A stretch of DNA of 64,000 bases from Phoronis australis. Its lineage: Eukaryota; Phoronida; Phoronidae. Of this stretch, positions 1-10,985 are shown one piece after another (the first letter of the stretch is position 1; each line of letters begins with the position of its first letter). Below the pieces are notes generated by a model, which was not told where the DNA came from, ran no database searches, and was given only the letters and a program-made list of their open reading frames with translations. Location of the stretch: the NCBI GenBank assembly GCA_002633005.1, contig NMRA01000803.1:5408-69407 (forward strand). Reading direction: 5' to 3'. Position numbers and translations under genes: made by a program.

Positions 1-270
1 CTTGAGACTATCTGCACTACGGACTATAGGCCATTCAGACTATCGGCACTTGAGACTATCTGCACTACGGACTATAGGCCCTTCAGACTATCGGCCCTTG
101 AGACTATCTGCACTACGGACTATAGGCCCTTCGGACTATCGGCCCTTGAGACTATCTGCACTACGGACTATAGGCCCTTCGGACTATCGGCCCTTCGACT
201 ATCGGCCCTTGAGACTATCTGCACTACGGACTATAGGCCCTTCGCACTATCGGCCCTTCAGACTAACGAG
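1..270. repeat. 48-bp minisatellite
   Basis: Five near-identical 48-bp units start at 1, 49, 97, 145 and 208. A 15-bp partial unit sits at 193-207, and a decaying end follows from 256. Each unit begins CTTGAGACTATCTGCACTAC and ends with a CTATCGGCC-like segment. Because 48 is a multiple of three and the unit lacks stops in one frame, the array gives an open frame of 115 codons. I read that as a by-product of the repeat, since there is no start context, splice site or non-repetitive extension. The array runs off the left edge, so its full length is unknown. Confidence 0.93.
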
Positions 271-1380
271 CCAACCTCCTCCATTAGATATTGGCGGTGA
301 TTGCGAAAGTGACAGAAAAACTTTACTATTCCTGCACAGCCAAAATTAGGGAGACCGTTTCTAGATCAACCAATATACCAACTTGCCAGGATAGCGTTCT
401 AAGAGACATTCATTTCACACCACCCAGTTGGTGGGCTAATGAGACATAGACCTATTATATGGTATTGATGTTGTCAGGGAATTTTCAAGTTTTACGAACA
501 CAGAAACTGATGACGCATTGGTAAAGCGCTTTAACCTTTTCAACCAGGAAGTTCGTTTCTTGGAGTGGAATGCTAGTCCTTTGCCTACCTCCTATCACGG
601 CGACACCTATACTGAAAAGTGGCCCTGTGGAAACATGATGAACAACACACGGAATTTCGTGTATGGGCATCACTGCGCATGCCTGTGTCGCAAATATACA
701 GATCACATCGATACCACTTGCACACGCATATACTGTACTTGTTTAGGCTTAAGCCAAGGGATCGGGGTTCTCTTGATTTCTTTTACGTTGGTCAGTTCCT
801 GTTTTAATAAATTGCACCTATTCAAGTCAAAGGTGGTCGCCATACTACTGTAACAAAAAACTGACAGGGGTTTTCCAGTTTCCAACCAGTGGGAATGACT
901 GAATGTTATGACGTCGGTTTTTCTATCTTTATATTAACAAATGAGAAGCTATGCTAAACAACATTTGACGGTGCTACCTTTCGTAACACCGTGAAAGAGT
1001 ACAGTCCTTTGCCATTCGTTCATCACCAAAGTGCTAAGAACCGTCAATCCATGGTCATAGCTGTCAGAACTCCCCGCCCACCAGCCCCCTTTTGCGACTA
1101 CTAACGAAAAAGTTATCCCTTGAATCGCTTTCCAGTGTACAAGTTGTGGATTTACCAAGAATTTAGCTTATAAACCCCCAATGATGACGAAACTTTGGGA
1201 ATGAATGTGGTGACGTAGGAGCATGAAGGGGTAGCGACCGTGGTATGAATTTGGTGGCAGTCGTGGCTAAAGTTGGCAGTCGCTTTTCGTGCGATCACAT
1301 CGCACCTGATCCTACCCTTTAAATCAATTAGCATTTTAGCTGGAAAATACTTATATTTTTGTCATGTTGATTGTCTTCTA
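271..1380. other. Unassigned sequence
   Basis: No exon, RNA gene or mobile element was recognised. Short open frames on both strands around 485-885 overlap one another and have no family resemblance or convincing splice sites. Confidence 0.5.
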
Positions 1381-1381
1381 G

Positions 1382-1864
1382 ATCCGTTGTTCTTCAAATG
1401 AGTTTAAGAAAACGATCCCGATGATGTTTCTAACTCAACGATTGATGCAAAAAGACTCTGAAAGAGAAGCAAGTGCAAGTACTTCTAAAAGACCGGAGAA
1501 ACACCATGGTTACCCCTGTTTCAAACAGAGCTATCGACAACTAAATGAAAATCGGGAAACTCAGTTTTCAAAAAGTTGTTTGAAGGAAAAGCTAATCGGT
1601 GTTCGTGGTTCGGTATGTGTTTGTAATCGTATCAAACTTAGCGCATCATATAGATCAAACAAAGGTCGCGGAGACGTTCTGTCGTATCCAAAGTGCAATC
1701 TATATACAAATCGGTGTCCAGAATGCTGCGAGGAACCATTGGATCTATCCCTGAAAAGCGATACGACAAGGGAAGTTTCCTCAACCGTACCCCAGTCTGA
1801 TCAAAACGCGAAACAATTTTCTATACTCAGAAATCTTCTCACCAGAGTGCATAGGCGGATTTAG
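1382..1864 (+). CDS. Possible exon with PLDLS and LxxLL corepressor-type motifs
   Basis: A frame open for about 160 codons follows a good splice acceptor (pyrimidine tract ending CTTCTAG around 1380) and closes with a TAG at 1862-1864. The translation is rich in Ser, Lys and Arg. It has a cysteine cluster (RCPECCEE) followed at once by PLDLSLKS, which matches the PxDLS motif that docks the CtBP corepressor. Near the end is ILRNLL, an LxxLL nuclear-receptor box. That pair is typical of nuclear-receptor corepressors such as LCOR and RIP140, but I see no folded domain to confirm the family. The stop lies where a hAT-like GGCGGATTTAGG sequence begins, so the 3' end may be truncated or altered by an insertion. 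Both motifs are short and could be chance. Confidence 0.35.
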   Translation: MRCSSNEFKKTIPMMFLTQRLMQKDSEREASASTSKRPEKHHGYPCFKQSYRQLNENRETQFSKSCLKEKLIGVRGSVCVCNRIKLSASYRSNKGRGDVLSYPKCNLYTNRCPECCEEPLDLSLKSDTTREVSSTVPQSDQNAKQFSILRNLLTRVHRRI

Positions 1865-1905
1865 GGGGGCAGCCGCCCCCCTTTGGCTGCAGCAAGCAAA
1901 ATGAA
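1853..1905. mobile_element. Short hAT-type MITE relic
   Basis: AGGCGGATTTAGGGGGGCAG followed by a G/C-rich stretch resembles the ends of the GGCGGATCCAGG element family also seen near 5.4, 15.3, 27.7 and 48.7 kb. Only one end is recognisable. Confidence 0.3.
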
Positions 1906-2920
1906 ACAGCAACAGCGTGAAGTGTGTGCCATGTTTCGAAATATCGGTCCTCGGCCCAACGAACTATTGCCTGAGGGAATTTCATTTCGGACAATGGCCC
2001 CTTTTTGTTGAGCCGATCTTTCATTAGATGTTAGTGGAGTCCATAAAAGTGAGGGACAAATTTTAGGTATATCAGTTTCCACCGATTCAAATGTGGAGAA
2101 ACTTCAGTAAGTCATTCACCTCTGTTAGTTGCGTCAGACTGACCGCCAAAAGCTAGAACTAGCGTGTAATCTGTATAGGTCCGACTTAGCGCAACGGCTG
2201 AAATAGACACAACTTTGGAATTGTGTCTGGGTAAGCAGTGCAGGCGTATATTGATACCAGCATGTGTTTTGTCGGGGAAGTATTCTGGATAGTGATGAGA
2301 TGTCCCACTAAAAAGGACGCACGTGTCCCACTACAAGTTTAAAGACAGTGTTTTATATTACACAGAACTGTAGGCCAACTCTCACACGTGACTCGTGCAT
2401 TCTTTTCTTGCCGCCCCGAGATTTCACGAGATTAGCTGCGAATGTTTGCACCGTGAATTTCCGCTTGCCTGCTAGACAGATTGTTGATCTAGTGTTGATC
2501 TTGTATTGTAGTTTTTTTTTAATGTTTATTACGAAATCTTCAGAATACAATTAATGAATATACATAAACCAGAAAGCGCCAAGAGGCATTAGATCTGGGA
2601 AAAAAAAACCCAAGGAAGTCTATATACAATTATAATACACGAATACATAAATTAAAAACTGATGTTAAGATTACAATGATAAAAGAAATTAGGCATCCGA
2701 TAAAGGACATATTATTATATGTCTTCACTTTTCCAAATTATAAAAAATACAGGAGGACCATAGGGACTCATAACTAATAACTGGAAAGATTGGGCACAGA
2801 AAAAAACAGGACCGAATACCGAAACTTTTAATTACAAGACCTTAGCTGCGAACACTATAATCTATGAACATCAGTTGGTTTGGTGCCCTGCACGCCATCT
2901 TTCTCAAGTTCTTGTTCGCC
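1906..2920. other. Unassigned sequence
   Basis: AT-rich sequence with no convincing exon. The region just before 2920 may be 3' sequence of the LINE remnant that follows on the minus strand, but nothing in it is diagnostic. Confidence 0.4.
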
Positions 2921-2921
2921 A

Positions 2922-3530
2922 CTATTCACTGAAGGTGGGAATCTCATTGATGTTGTCAACTGTATAGGTTTTGCCGTCAATCATCAACCGATCTCTATTC
3001 AGCCATGCTTTGTTTACCTGCGGGCACCGTCTCGCTGACTTGAGAAAAGGTATCAGGCGCTTTCGATTGACAATAGTCTCATGTGGGAAGTCCTCGTTCA
3101 CAAAAATTTTCGAACCTTGAAACTTTCTCTTTCCCATCCACACTTGTTGTTGTTTATAGAACGAAAACTTAGCAATTATAGTACCTTTATCGCCAATAGG
3201 GTGCACTCTTTCAAAAGAGATGTTGNGAAACTTTCTCTTTCCCATCCACACTTGTTGTCGAACGAAAATAGGGTGCACTCTTTCAAGAGAGGTGTTGTCA
3301 AGGCCCATATATCGCTTTAGCACTATAGATAAACTGTTCTCACACGACATATCCTGGGTTTGCGGGATCCCCACAAACACGAGATTGTTCCTTCTAGAAT
3401 GCACTTCGAGAGATATGATTTTGGATTTCAAATACCCGTTTTCTTTGTCCAACAAAGCAATTTTCCGTCTGCACACTGTTTGGAATTTGCTAAGGCTTCT
3501 TCCGCAGTGTTAAAGGCTAAGTTTAACGAT
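2922..3530 (-). pseudogene. LINE ORF1 remnant (L1-type RNA-binding protein)
   Basis: A minus-strand frame of 184 codons reads like the RNA-binding ORF1 protein of L1/Tx1-type LINEs. It has a coiled-coil-like start (ALLDKENGYLKSKI), then SRRNNLVFVGIP, a FERVHPIG block, IIAKFSFYK, and a C-terminal block with NRDRLMIDGKTYTV. Upstream (to about 3530) the protein continues in another frame as NTAEEALANSKQCADGK, so a one-base frameshift lies near 3466. An N at 3226 lies between two copies of both local sequence modules, which puts a repeated segment in the protein. No endonuclease or reverse transcriptase is attached. I call it a dead fragment. Confidence 0.75.
3118..3298. repeat. Local duplication across an N (likely contig join)
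   Basis: The block beginning GAAACTTTCTCTTTCCCATC occurs at 3118 and again right after the N at 3226. The block beginning AATAGGGTGCACTCTTTCAA occurs at 3194 and, with two changes, at 3267. Both modules therefore repeat in the same order on either side of the N, as expected when overlapping contig ends are joined without being merged. Confidence 0.75.
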
Positions 3531-3750
3531 TCTTTTATGTGTGTTTATTTTTTTAACATAGATTGATCGTGTAAAGATTTTTGGCCAGTACCCAAAACAA
3601 ATTCAATGTGAGGGTTTAACCGGCAAATTGTCGTCACACCGCGTTGAGGACAAAAACACGTGTACTAGAAAAATCGTCCGCCATCCGCTCTGTAGTATAG
3701 TCCACTGGAGGGCTAGGAAGCGAGACGTTGTCTGTGTGCCTCTTTTAATA

Positions 3751-3949
3751 ATGGACTTTGGAAAGTGTTTTCCAGTTTTTATATGTATCATGGTCAGTGT
3801 TATGCCTGCATGGACAATTCCAATCATGGACTGCACGCCCCTTCAATATTATAATGAGGGACTAGAACGCTGTCGTCCGTGCTCCGAGATTTGTGCAACA
3901 GAAATCAGAACCAGACTCGACAAGTGCTTGAAACATTTGTCGTGTAAGG
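3751..3949 (+). CDS. BCMA-like TNF-receptor superfamily member, first coding exon
   Basis: ATG at 3751 opens a signal-peptide-like segment (basic residue, then FPVFICIMVSVMPAW). A cysteine-rich module follows with spacing C-x12-C-x2-C-x3-C-x10-C-x5-C. It includes the core QYYNEGLERCRPC, close to the C-x12-C-x2-C-x3-C opening of the BCMA/TACI receptor domain, where a YFDSLL-like core sits in the same place. The exon ends at an AAGG|GTGAGT donor, leaving phase 1. BCMA-type receptors bind BAFF/APRIL-class TNF ligands at the cell surface. Which ligand this one would bind is not visible. Transmembrane and cytoplasmic exons were not identified. One possible next exon, after CCTCCCAG near 4746, is in phase and open for 36 codons but has no recognisable features. 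The fold is inferred from cysteine spacing alone. Confidence 0.6.
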
Positions 3950-5362
3950 GTGAGTATAGGTTACATCAAATTGAAGGAACATTATCTTATTTAGGGCCGA
4001 AAATTCAGTTTGGGGATTACTTTGGATGGGATGCACTTGTTTAAGTTATTATAAGCTTTGACCAGAGTTATTTAATGACAAAATCCGTTGTGTTTTTGTT
4101 ATTTGATTACGAATCGCCAATTCTCGCCGTTGTCTGCCAGACATCAGCTGAAATAAAGGCCGATGACTCTGCCACTTAAGATTTAAAATACTTTGATTTC
4201 ATTTACGGAGTGCGATTTAGCTTAAAATGTTCTGCGATTTATGACAGCGGCGTTTATCTCCGCCAGCTGAGGGCATGACTGCGACCGCGGATGTTACAGG
4301 TTCCGCGCTGAAGTTGATTTATGAAAATCACTTCTCTCGCCAATAACGTCCCATTACACGACGGCAAACTATATTTCGAAAGAACTCTTACCACTAAATT
4401 TATTAGCAAATCAGAAACGAGTTAACAGAAACTGATATTGTCGAAGCGCGTTATCGCGGCATTATTCTTTTTCAGTATTCCATTATGCTTTAAATAAAAA
4501 ATCAAATTAAGTAATAGAATGCAGAAAATAGCTTTTGACTGAAATCTGGCCAATTGGACGCCGAAGCGAGCGATACCGAACTTAACGCTGTATGAAAAAT
4601 GCTTGTGTGAAACGTACTAAACAAATATATACGAGGCTGTAATTTGTGAAATGTCTAGTCCTATTTTAATGATTTTTCAATTTTCGATTGATGAAACTGA
4701 TTTCGTGTTTTAATTTGGTGATAGCTAGGACCAATATCCCTCCCAGGTGAAAGCAATGGAAAGTACAGTTGTATTTACACAATACACCCCATTCAACCGA
4801 TGATATGCAAACAGCGCATTACCCTTTTGCACGCTCTGTTGGTTTTGCACAAATGATCCGGCGTTGTGCATTGTTGTTCAGGACACAATGCCGATTGTCC
4901 AGTTCGCCTATTCCTGTGTAGTAGGGTGTGTAAACGCTATTCTCTTGGCATGTCGACAACGAGCAACATTTCAAGTTCGTTGCTCAGCCCAAAACATAAA
5001 GACTAACGCCAATTGTCGGTTATTTCCAGTAGAAACATAGTCAAACACAGCAGTGATGTGAAAAGTAGGAAACCTGTAGGATTCAATTTTTGACTTTATA
5101 CACGAATATGCCCTTCATTGAGTACGTGTTTTTAGTATCAATATCATGACCAAATTTCATGTGGTGTAAACATTCAATAAGAAACATAAAAAAATCTGTC
5201 AAGATTTCTAAATTCTCATTTTGTTTTCGCAACATTCGATTTTTCAAAAAATTTTACAGAAAAATTCATGATAGACAGCTAACTACAGAGAGAACAGTGC
5301 ATAACTCATAGTTTCTGAAAGTCTCTCTTGAATCTGATGAGACATTTCTGAGACAAGACGCA
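3950..5362. other. Putative intron and flanking sequence
   Basis: AT-rich sequence downstream of the receptor-like exon. Apart from the weak exon candidate near 4747-4854, I see no gene, RNA or mobile element. Confidence 0.4.
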
Positions 5363-5363
5363 A

Positions 5364-5502
5364 TGGCGGATTCAAGGGGGGAGCCGGGGGGCATGCCCAC
5401 CATGAAATTCTCCTAGATTCCATTTGGCAGTTCTGGGGTGCAAATTTGCTAGATAATACTCTGCCCTGCCCCCTCTAATTCAAAATCCTGGATCCGCCCC
5501 TG
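5364..5502. mobile_element. hAT-type MITE (GGCGGATCCAGG family)
   Basis: A short element starts TGGCGGATTCAAGGGGGG and ends CAAAATCCTGGATCCGCCCC, giving imperfect terminal inverted repeats around the GGATCCGCC core. Its G-rich and C-rich interior, with no coding capacity, matches the copies near 15.3, 27.7 and 48.7 kb. Confidence 0.6.
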
Positions 5503-7065
5503 AGACGTTCTGAAGTTGGCTAAATTTTGCCATTTTTATGGTTGCTAATATTATACCTTAACTAAATCTAACGAGCACCCCAGCACTCCTCCTCAGCAGG
5601 TAATGCCATCTCTGAACTGTGTAATGGATGCTTTGACCAGTTGATTAATTGTTCACTAGCCATACCTTAGGCATCATTTCTGTACATANGAAAATATGTC
5701 TAGGATAACCAACCAACCTTATTTTAGCACAAAATGACATGGAAAAAGGTTGCCTTCGCCTTTAAAGTATTTACTAAGTGTTACAAATGAAAGTCAGTCC
5801 TTTGGCCTTACTGTGGCTATTTTTATCAAGAGCGACGCGTTTTTCACGTTTATTTTAAATCTGGGCCAATATGAAAGACAAATTCGCGGTATTCTGCGCG
5901 TGCAACAGTTCATCTGAATTTTGAGATAAAAAAACTTGCAATGGGCGTTTACTCATATCGGATTTAAATAATGTTAACGCGGATATATACCCACCTTCCA
6001 TCACAAAAACCAACTTTTGATTCAGAACACTTGCCATAATAAAGTTGGCTTCAAATTTTTTCTTGGCCAAATACAAAGTAATTTCAGGTCTTCGAAAGAA
6101 CACACAGTCCGTTATTGATTGAGACCAGGCTTTGCAAGGTACATCGTCACGGCGAATCACTGATTTATGCACCACACATGGTTGAGAGGAACAGCGTACA
6201 GTCAGTTGATGGTAAACCTCCAGATCTCTTCTCATCTTAGTAAGGATCAAGTTCAGACTAATTCTATTTGCAACAATTGGTCTCAATCCAAAATTAACTA
6301 TTTGGACAGAACGCGGGTTTGTAGCCGCTTCAAAGATATTCTACAGGCTTCATATTAGTTTGAAACTTCATAAAATAGGTTTTAACCCATCAGTTCAGTT
6401 GAAACGTATCCTAAATCATGCGCGCATCCATCCTAAAAAATGGGGGGCTCTAATTTTTTAGAATGAGGTCCTTTTACTAAAAAAAAACGGTGTACGTTAG
6501 GAGCTATGAATTGTGCATTCACCGGTTTTTGGTAGATCTTGCCTTTTTAGTGAACTTTTGTCTCGTTTTCTACTTTTTCGGACTTCTTTTCTTGTTTCTC
6601 TGAGGTGTACCTTTTTGGCACCCGCCCCCCCCCCCTCCCGAGTGCGCGCATGCAAATAACGCTCCTTCAACACGTCAACAATATCTGATACAGTAACAAA
6701 AGCCACATCCAAGAAAACGCTCACGGATTTGACTTCAACAAAACCAAAGACTAGATGAGTCTGGTATTCAACAGTGAAATAACGTTTATGGTCAACCTTT
6801 GTTCCGACGATAATTACACGTGCGTCACAAGTTACTTTCCACAGATGAAGAGGAAACGTGTGTTGGCGAAATCAAGGCACTTAATATGAGAAAATACAAA
6901 GTATAAAAATAAAAATAGCAAATTCAATCTCTGGCAAGATGTATAATAAAAGAAGTCACAAGAGATGTTGTTAAACAGCTATAGGATTAACTTTCAAATT
7001 TGAAGTTCTGAAATCAAAAAAAAACAAAGTGGTTTGCAGTGCGTCAGAACTTGGGCCCGTTGGTG
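5503..7065. other. Unassigned sequence before the duplication
   Basis: An N lies at 5690. A minus-strand frame of 143 codons (5855-6286) is not recognisable and is no longer than chance would give in this window. A short C-run lies at about 6625-6637. Otherwise I see nothing. Confidence 0.4.
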
Positions 7066-7751
7066 ACGAACCTGAACGAAACTCACGAGAGACTACCAAC
7101 CGTCAAGCTCTTTGTGAAAGAAGTTATAAAATCTATCTTTTCAGAAAATGGTCTGGCATTTCAATTTGACGTTATACACTATAAATGGTACTAATTGTGT
7201 CATCCAGGTTTTAGTATTCCGTTGTCTGTGAGATTGAGTATGAACAAGGCTCTACTGGAAGGAGTTTCAACGTCACAGCAGTACCATACTCCGAGTTGGA
7301 ACGCGCTGAGCTACCCGTGTCAAATGCCTAGTGTAACAAGATTTACAAGTTATTCAAACGTTAGATTGATTCTACATGTATGCTTGGTTTGTGCGCAACA
7401 CTGGAATCCAAGGTTCCACCTAGCGTGGGAACCGAGTAATCATTACCACATCTGAAGGTCACGTGCAACTGCTCTACATACACGTACAAAAATATACACA
7501 CACCCTCGAGGGGACCGCTGTGTCCCATTCCATCTCACTTTCTCAATTTGAATGAAAATGCACTTCAATTACTAGAGAAAGGTATTGAAAGGGTTGCCAC
7601 AAAACATTAGCAATTTTGCACTTTCTGTAAATTCGCAATTTCAGTCACAAAAATCTACCGTCGATATAAACCTGTACTTACAAGTACTAGTACACGTTTA
7701 TAAGTCCAGTTTATGTTCTACCCGGTGACCAAGCAGAGCCTGTACGCTTAC

Positions 7752-7785
7752 CCAGCAAAATGACGAGCGCACTTGCCGCAAACAT
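7752..7785 (-). CDS. Signal-peptide first exon, copy A
   Basis: On the minus strand, a TATATAA box lies at 7864-7858. About 73 bp later an ATG opens 11 codons (start MFAASALVILL) followed by a CTGG|GTAAGC donor at 7751-7750. The peptide is a plausible signal-sequence start. The same 34-nt exon, promoter spacing and donor occur at 11641-11674 and 31791-31824. No later exon could be assigned: a possible AG at 7454, before a block that reads out of frame or stops after splicing, was not convincing. The encoded secreted protein is therefore unknown. Confidence 0.5.
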
Positions 7786-7857
7786 GTTGACAGAACTGCG
7801 TGCGGTGCCTTATCGGAGTGACGGTCTTGAAGATCTTGAGAACTGGCCAGCTTCGGG

Positions 7858-7864
7858 TTATATA
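7858..7864 (-). promoter_or_regulatory. TATA box upstream of copy A exon
   Basis: TATATAA on the minus strand, inside the motif GACTATATAACCCGAAGC. It is the same in copy B and nearly the same in copy C (CATATAACCC). Its distance to the ATG fits a start site about 30 bp downstream with a short leader. Confidence 0.5.
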
Positions 7865-8400
7865 GTCTGACGCGCCGGTCAATGAGCAAACGGGAAACCG
7901 TCGCCAATGGACTGCACGGCCGTACGTAGTCGTGTGTCTGTCAGATATGGTTCCCATACTGATAAATTTTGAATGTTCAACTCCTTGTACGATATTCACA
8001 CATTCCCATGAGCCCCATTTGTTCAAAATGTAGGCATTGATGTTAGGCCGGGACGATCCGTGACGGGGGCACTCCTATCAGTCATTTCGGCTTCTGTACT
8101 GAACTCAATAGTGGATTAAGTTTCTCATGTAAAATTCAGCATGTTGAATTTGTTTCTTTTTACATTATTCCATATGTAAGGGACACACTTTTCAAAGCCT
8201 TTCAGAAGTTTCAGATTATCCATGACGCTAAGCAGCTGCTATAGCTTGGATGGCTCAATATGGGGCCAAAAAAGGGACTTTTTCTCATCAGCGCAATCTA
8301 GAGATTATCACCTCGTATCATTAATTATTGTCATTACGTAAATACTACTTCGGATGCTTGCAGTGAATAAATTCTCGTTTGTTTTTCTTGAACTTTTACG

Positions 8401-8592
8401 ATGTTATATCACACGATGCCAGTATCTAGTATTCGTTTTAGTCTTGTTTTCTTCTTAAATACTATGGTTCTTGAGAGTCATGCTGTCAGGGAATTGACTT
8501 TAAAGACACTGAACACGCCTCCAGAAGGTTACGATGTCAAAATGGTTTATGGTAGTTATTATCTTAAAAATTCCAGGGGCGCGAGCTCCTGA
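8401..8592 (+). CDS. Small open frame conserved in copy A, possible secreted peptide
   Basis: This frame has 63 codons. From the second in-frame Met it reads MPVSSIRFSLVFFLN, a hydrophobic segment ending near ESHA, a plausible signal-peptide cut. It then has a 35-residue polar tail. Copy B (12274-12465) differs at one base only, TTA versus TTG, which is synonymous. No family is recognised. It may be a complete short protein or a first exon. I could not find a donor that joins in frame to the block at 8941. The duplication is recent, so one silent difference is weak evidence of selection. Confidence 0.3.
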   Translation: MLYHTMPVSSIRFSLVFFLNTMVLESHAVRELTLKTLNTPPEGYDVKMVYGSYYLKNSRGASS

Positions 8593-8940
8593 GATTTAGA
8601 GAACTATTTCTCCCGGGCCACACATATGCCGTAAACATTTCTTGGTTAGTCTTTACTGCACACTTCAATGCCTGTAGACAGTTGTTCCACAGCACTGACC
8701 GACTTCTCGAAAGTCTGCGCCTTACTAAAGGCATCAAACACGTGTGCAGGTCTTCACAGTTCACCAGGTTACAAACATGCTAACTGTCCAACTTTGGGAA
8801 GGCCATTTACTCAGTTGTGCACTAGGTCCCATAAAAACCTTGTTCCCCCACACTTTGGCATAATCAGTTCCCATTTTTTTTACCTGAAGAGCATAAAAAT
8901 TTGCTCCAAACCACTCACTAATTTGAGTTGAAACTTTCAG

Positions 8941-9043
8941 GTATGAATTAGGCGATCAGAATTGGGTGTGTGCACAATTGGCAATGACTGCGGGCGGAGA
9001 TAGTGAAAAGAGGCTGCCGCTTCACTTTGACTACTATTTAAGG
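8941..9043 (+). CDS. Putative internal exon, copy A
   Basis: This is a 103-nt block between a good acceptor (AACTTTCAG) and a good donor (AAGG|GTACGT). Skipping one base it gives 34 open codons (start YELGDQNWVCAQLAM, end HFDYYLR). In copy B the block is at 12794-12896 with one amino-acid change, Cys to Gly in the WVC segment. The neighbouring exon was not found, since the upstream open frame has no donor in the needed phase. Protein family not recognised. Confidence 0.3.
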
Positions 9044-10320
9044 GTACGTGAGACGGATTGCGAACTCCAACCGGGATGGTGTCATGAACAAAAATTGAAC
9101 ATATAACTGTGCCTCTGATTATTTTATTTTCCGTGTGCGCTTTAAGACGGGTATCGTTAGTTGACTAAGCTCGCAGTAAGAAAACTTTTCCAGGAAACTT
9201 CATTGCATGGATGCTGCGCCCAAATGATTTCTAATGATCTAATGCTTCAAATACAGGCTTGTAGTACTTAACGTCGACAGATTTTGTCTTCTTGCTACAA
9301 AGCATGTCGACTGCTTGTCTGTGGGTTCTCGAATTGGGAGAATCTGTAGGGAAATGCCACTAACTCGGGTCAGTCGGGGTATTTTTCTCTCAGGTATCAT
9401 CGCGGATGAGTAATTTGTCTGTGCACCGACCCGCGGGTTAGCATTTAGTCTATCTAAGGAGTAGGGTAGGCTACTTTATCGTTTGGCATTGCTTCCTATA
9501 TGGCATTGTTCTGCGGATTATGCAGGTATTGCGTGTCTATATGTAGATTCTCGCCCCGGGACACTTTTTCGTTATTTGGAAGAGAACTCTGCCTCCAATG
9601 GCTTAAATTTTGACAATAGAAAAATACAGTACCAATGACAAATAGCAGAATCACTTCGTTTCATGTATGAAAACTTTTTAGTTCTATGTACATACACACG
9701 ATAGCAACAGATTAGAGCAGGAATTCAGAAATCCCTGCCAGCAGCGTGCAACGAGTACTTCCGACTGATTTGCATTCGTTCAAAACGGGTCAGCAAAATC
9801 GAGCACAAGTGCGCGTTACTGCAATAGTGAGAGCTGTTTTAACAAAATCTGTATGGCGGGGGAACGGCAAGTTTAAATAAAAGTAAAATGAAAATAAATC
9901 TTTGACTCTGAAGGAAATTTAAATTTGGGTAGTCCTTCTTGAAGTCAGTTGTTAACATTGGGTGGTTTTTTCGTCCGTAAATGTTGAGGGGTGTGTATTT
10001 TTAGCCAAGCACAGATCTCAATACAATCCGAAAAAAATTCAAAACTCACCAAAAATAATTTTCCAAAACAAGACAAGCTCATTTTTCTAGTGTACAGTGA
10101 GCAACATGTACTCATTACTCAAGTCATGGGCAACTTTATTGCTAGTACATGTTATACAGACATATCAGAATATCAGAATGATAATTACTCCAGCACTAAA
10201 CTGGTGTTAACACATCTAAAGTATGAGTCAGATAGGCAAGTTCCAATATTCACTTAGGGTAGCAGCCTAAAGCATTCGTGGAAACACTGAATTCGTAGAT
10301 TCATGAAATTAAAATAATGG

Positions 10321-10985
10321 GGCTATTCGGAAAATCTACAATAACTAGAGGGCGTGCGTGTACTAGTGGTGATAGATTACCAGCCTCGATTTCGCGAGCC
10401 CTTTAAATCCATGGTGAAATGGCTTGCAGCCGTGCCAACTGAATGTGAGATTGCGTAAAAAGGGTGCTTCTATGAGAGGAAGTAAGCACGACCTCATACA
10501 AAGGTAAGGTTTGTGATTATTTTTACGATTATTCCATGATTATTCTACCGATGCCTGTTAACTGAGGCACTCGCCGATGTCGACTTCGCGGCAGTCAGTC
10601 GCCAGCCAGAGTCTGGTTAATCTTTATATGTTGTGATATGTGATACGATACTTGACGTAGCAATCGGGATCTTTCGTACATCAAAGCATTATTATTGTTT
10701 GAAATGATTTCTAAAAGTTTATCAGTGATAGTTACATCAATCAATGCTGAATGTTTATGCTGTCAACTCGATACAGGTTAATGAGTTAAGATTACAATCC
10801 ATTCCCAATGGTAAAGGGTACGTGAGTGATAAATATCCATTGCATTAGACTATTTGTTTACTCCCTATCATATGTCTTCTGGCAATCTGTTACACGTTGA
10901 AATGGAAATCTATCACGTCAGTTTTCACGTAACCTTTGGTTTTTAGGTTTGAAGGCTTGTACCGTGCAGAGGAGATATGCTGTTN
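10321..10985. other. Spacer between duplication copies, ending in N
   Basis: Sequence found only once in the window, with no exon recognised. The N at 10985 touches the left end of copy B, so the spacing of the two copies rests on a contig join. Confidence 0.6.

Larger units (their letters stand above)
7067..10320. repeat. Segmental duplication, copy A (about 3.3 kb)
   Basis: This segment reappears almost unchanged, in direct orientation, at 10986-14274, with scattered substitutions and small indels (by eye roughly 1-3 percent difference). Shared landmarks include CGAAACTCACGAGAGACTAC at the start, the minus-strand signal-peptide exon, the open frame at 8401, the splice-flanked block at 8941, and a right end at TAAAATAAT. 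The two copies are about 3.9 kb apart, with about 660 bp of unshared sequence between them. The first 1.2 kb also has an older copy at 31.2 kb. Confidence 0.93.

Noticed and set aside
2-349. 115-codon open frame with repeated RLSALRTIG
   Set aside because: It is the translation of the 48-bp minisatellite, with no flanking gene structure.
5855-6286. 143-codon minus-strand frame
   Set aside because: No recognisable domain, no clear splice sites, and one frame of this length is expected by chance in a window this size.
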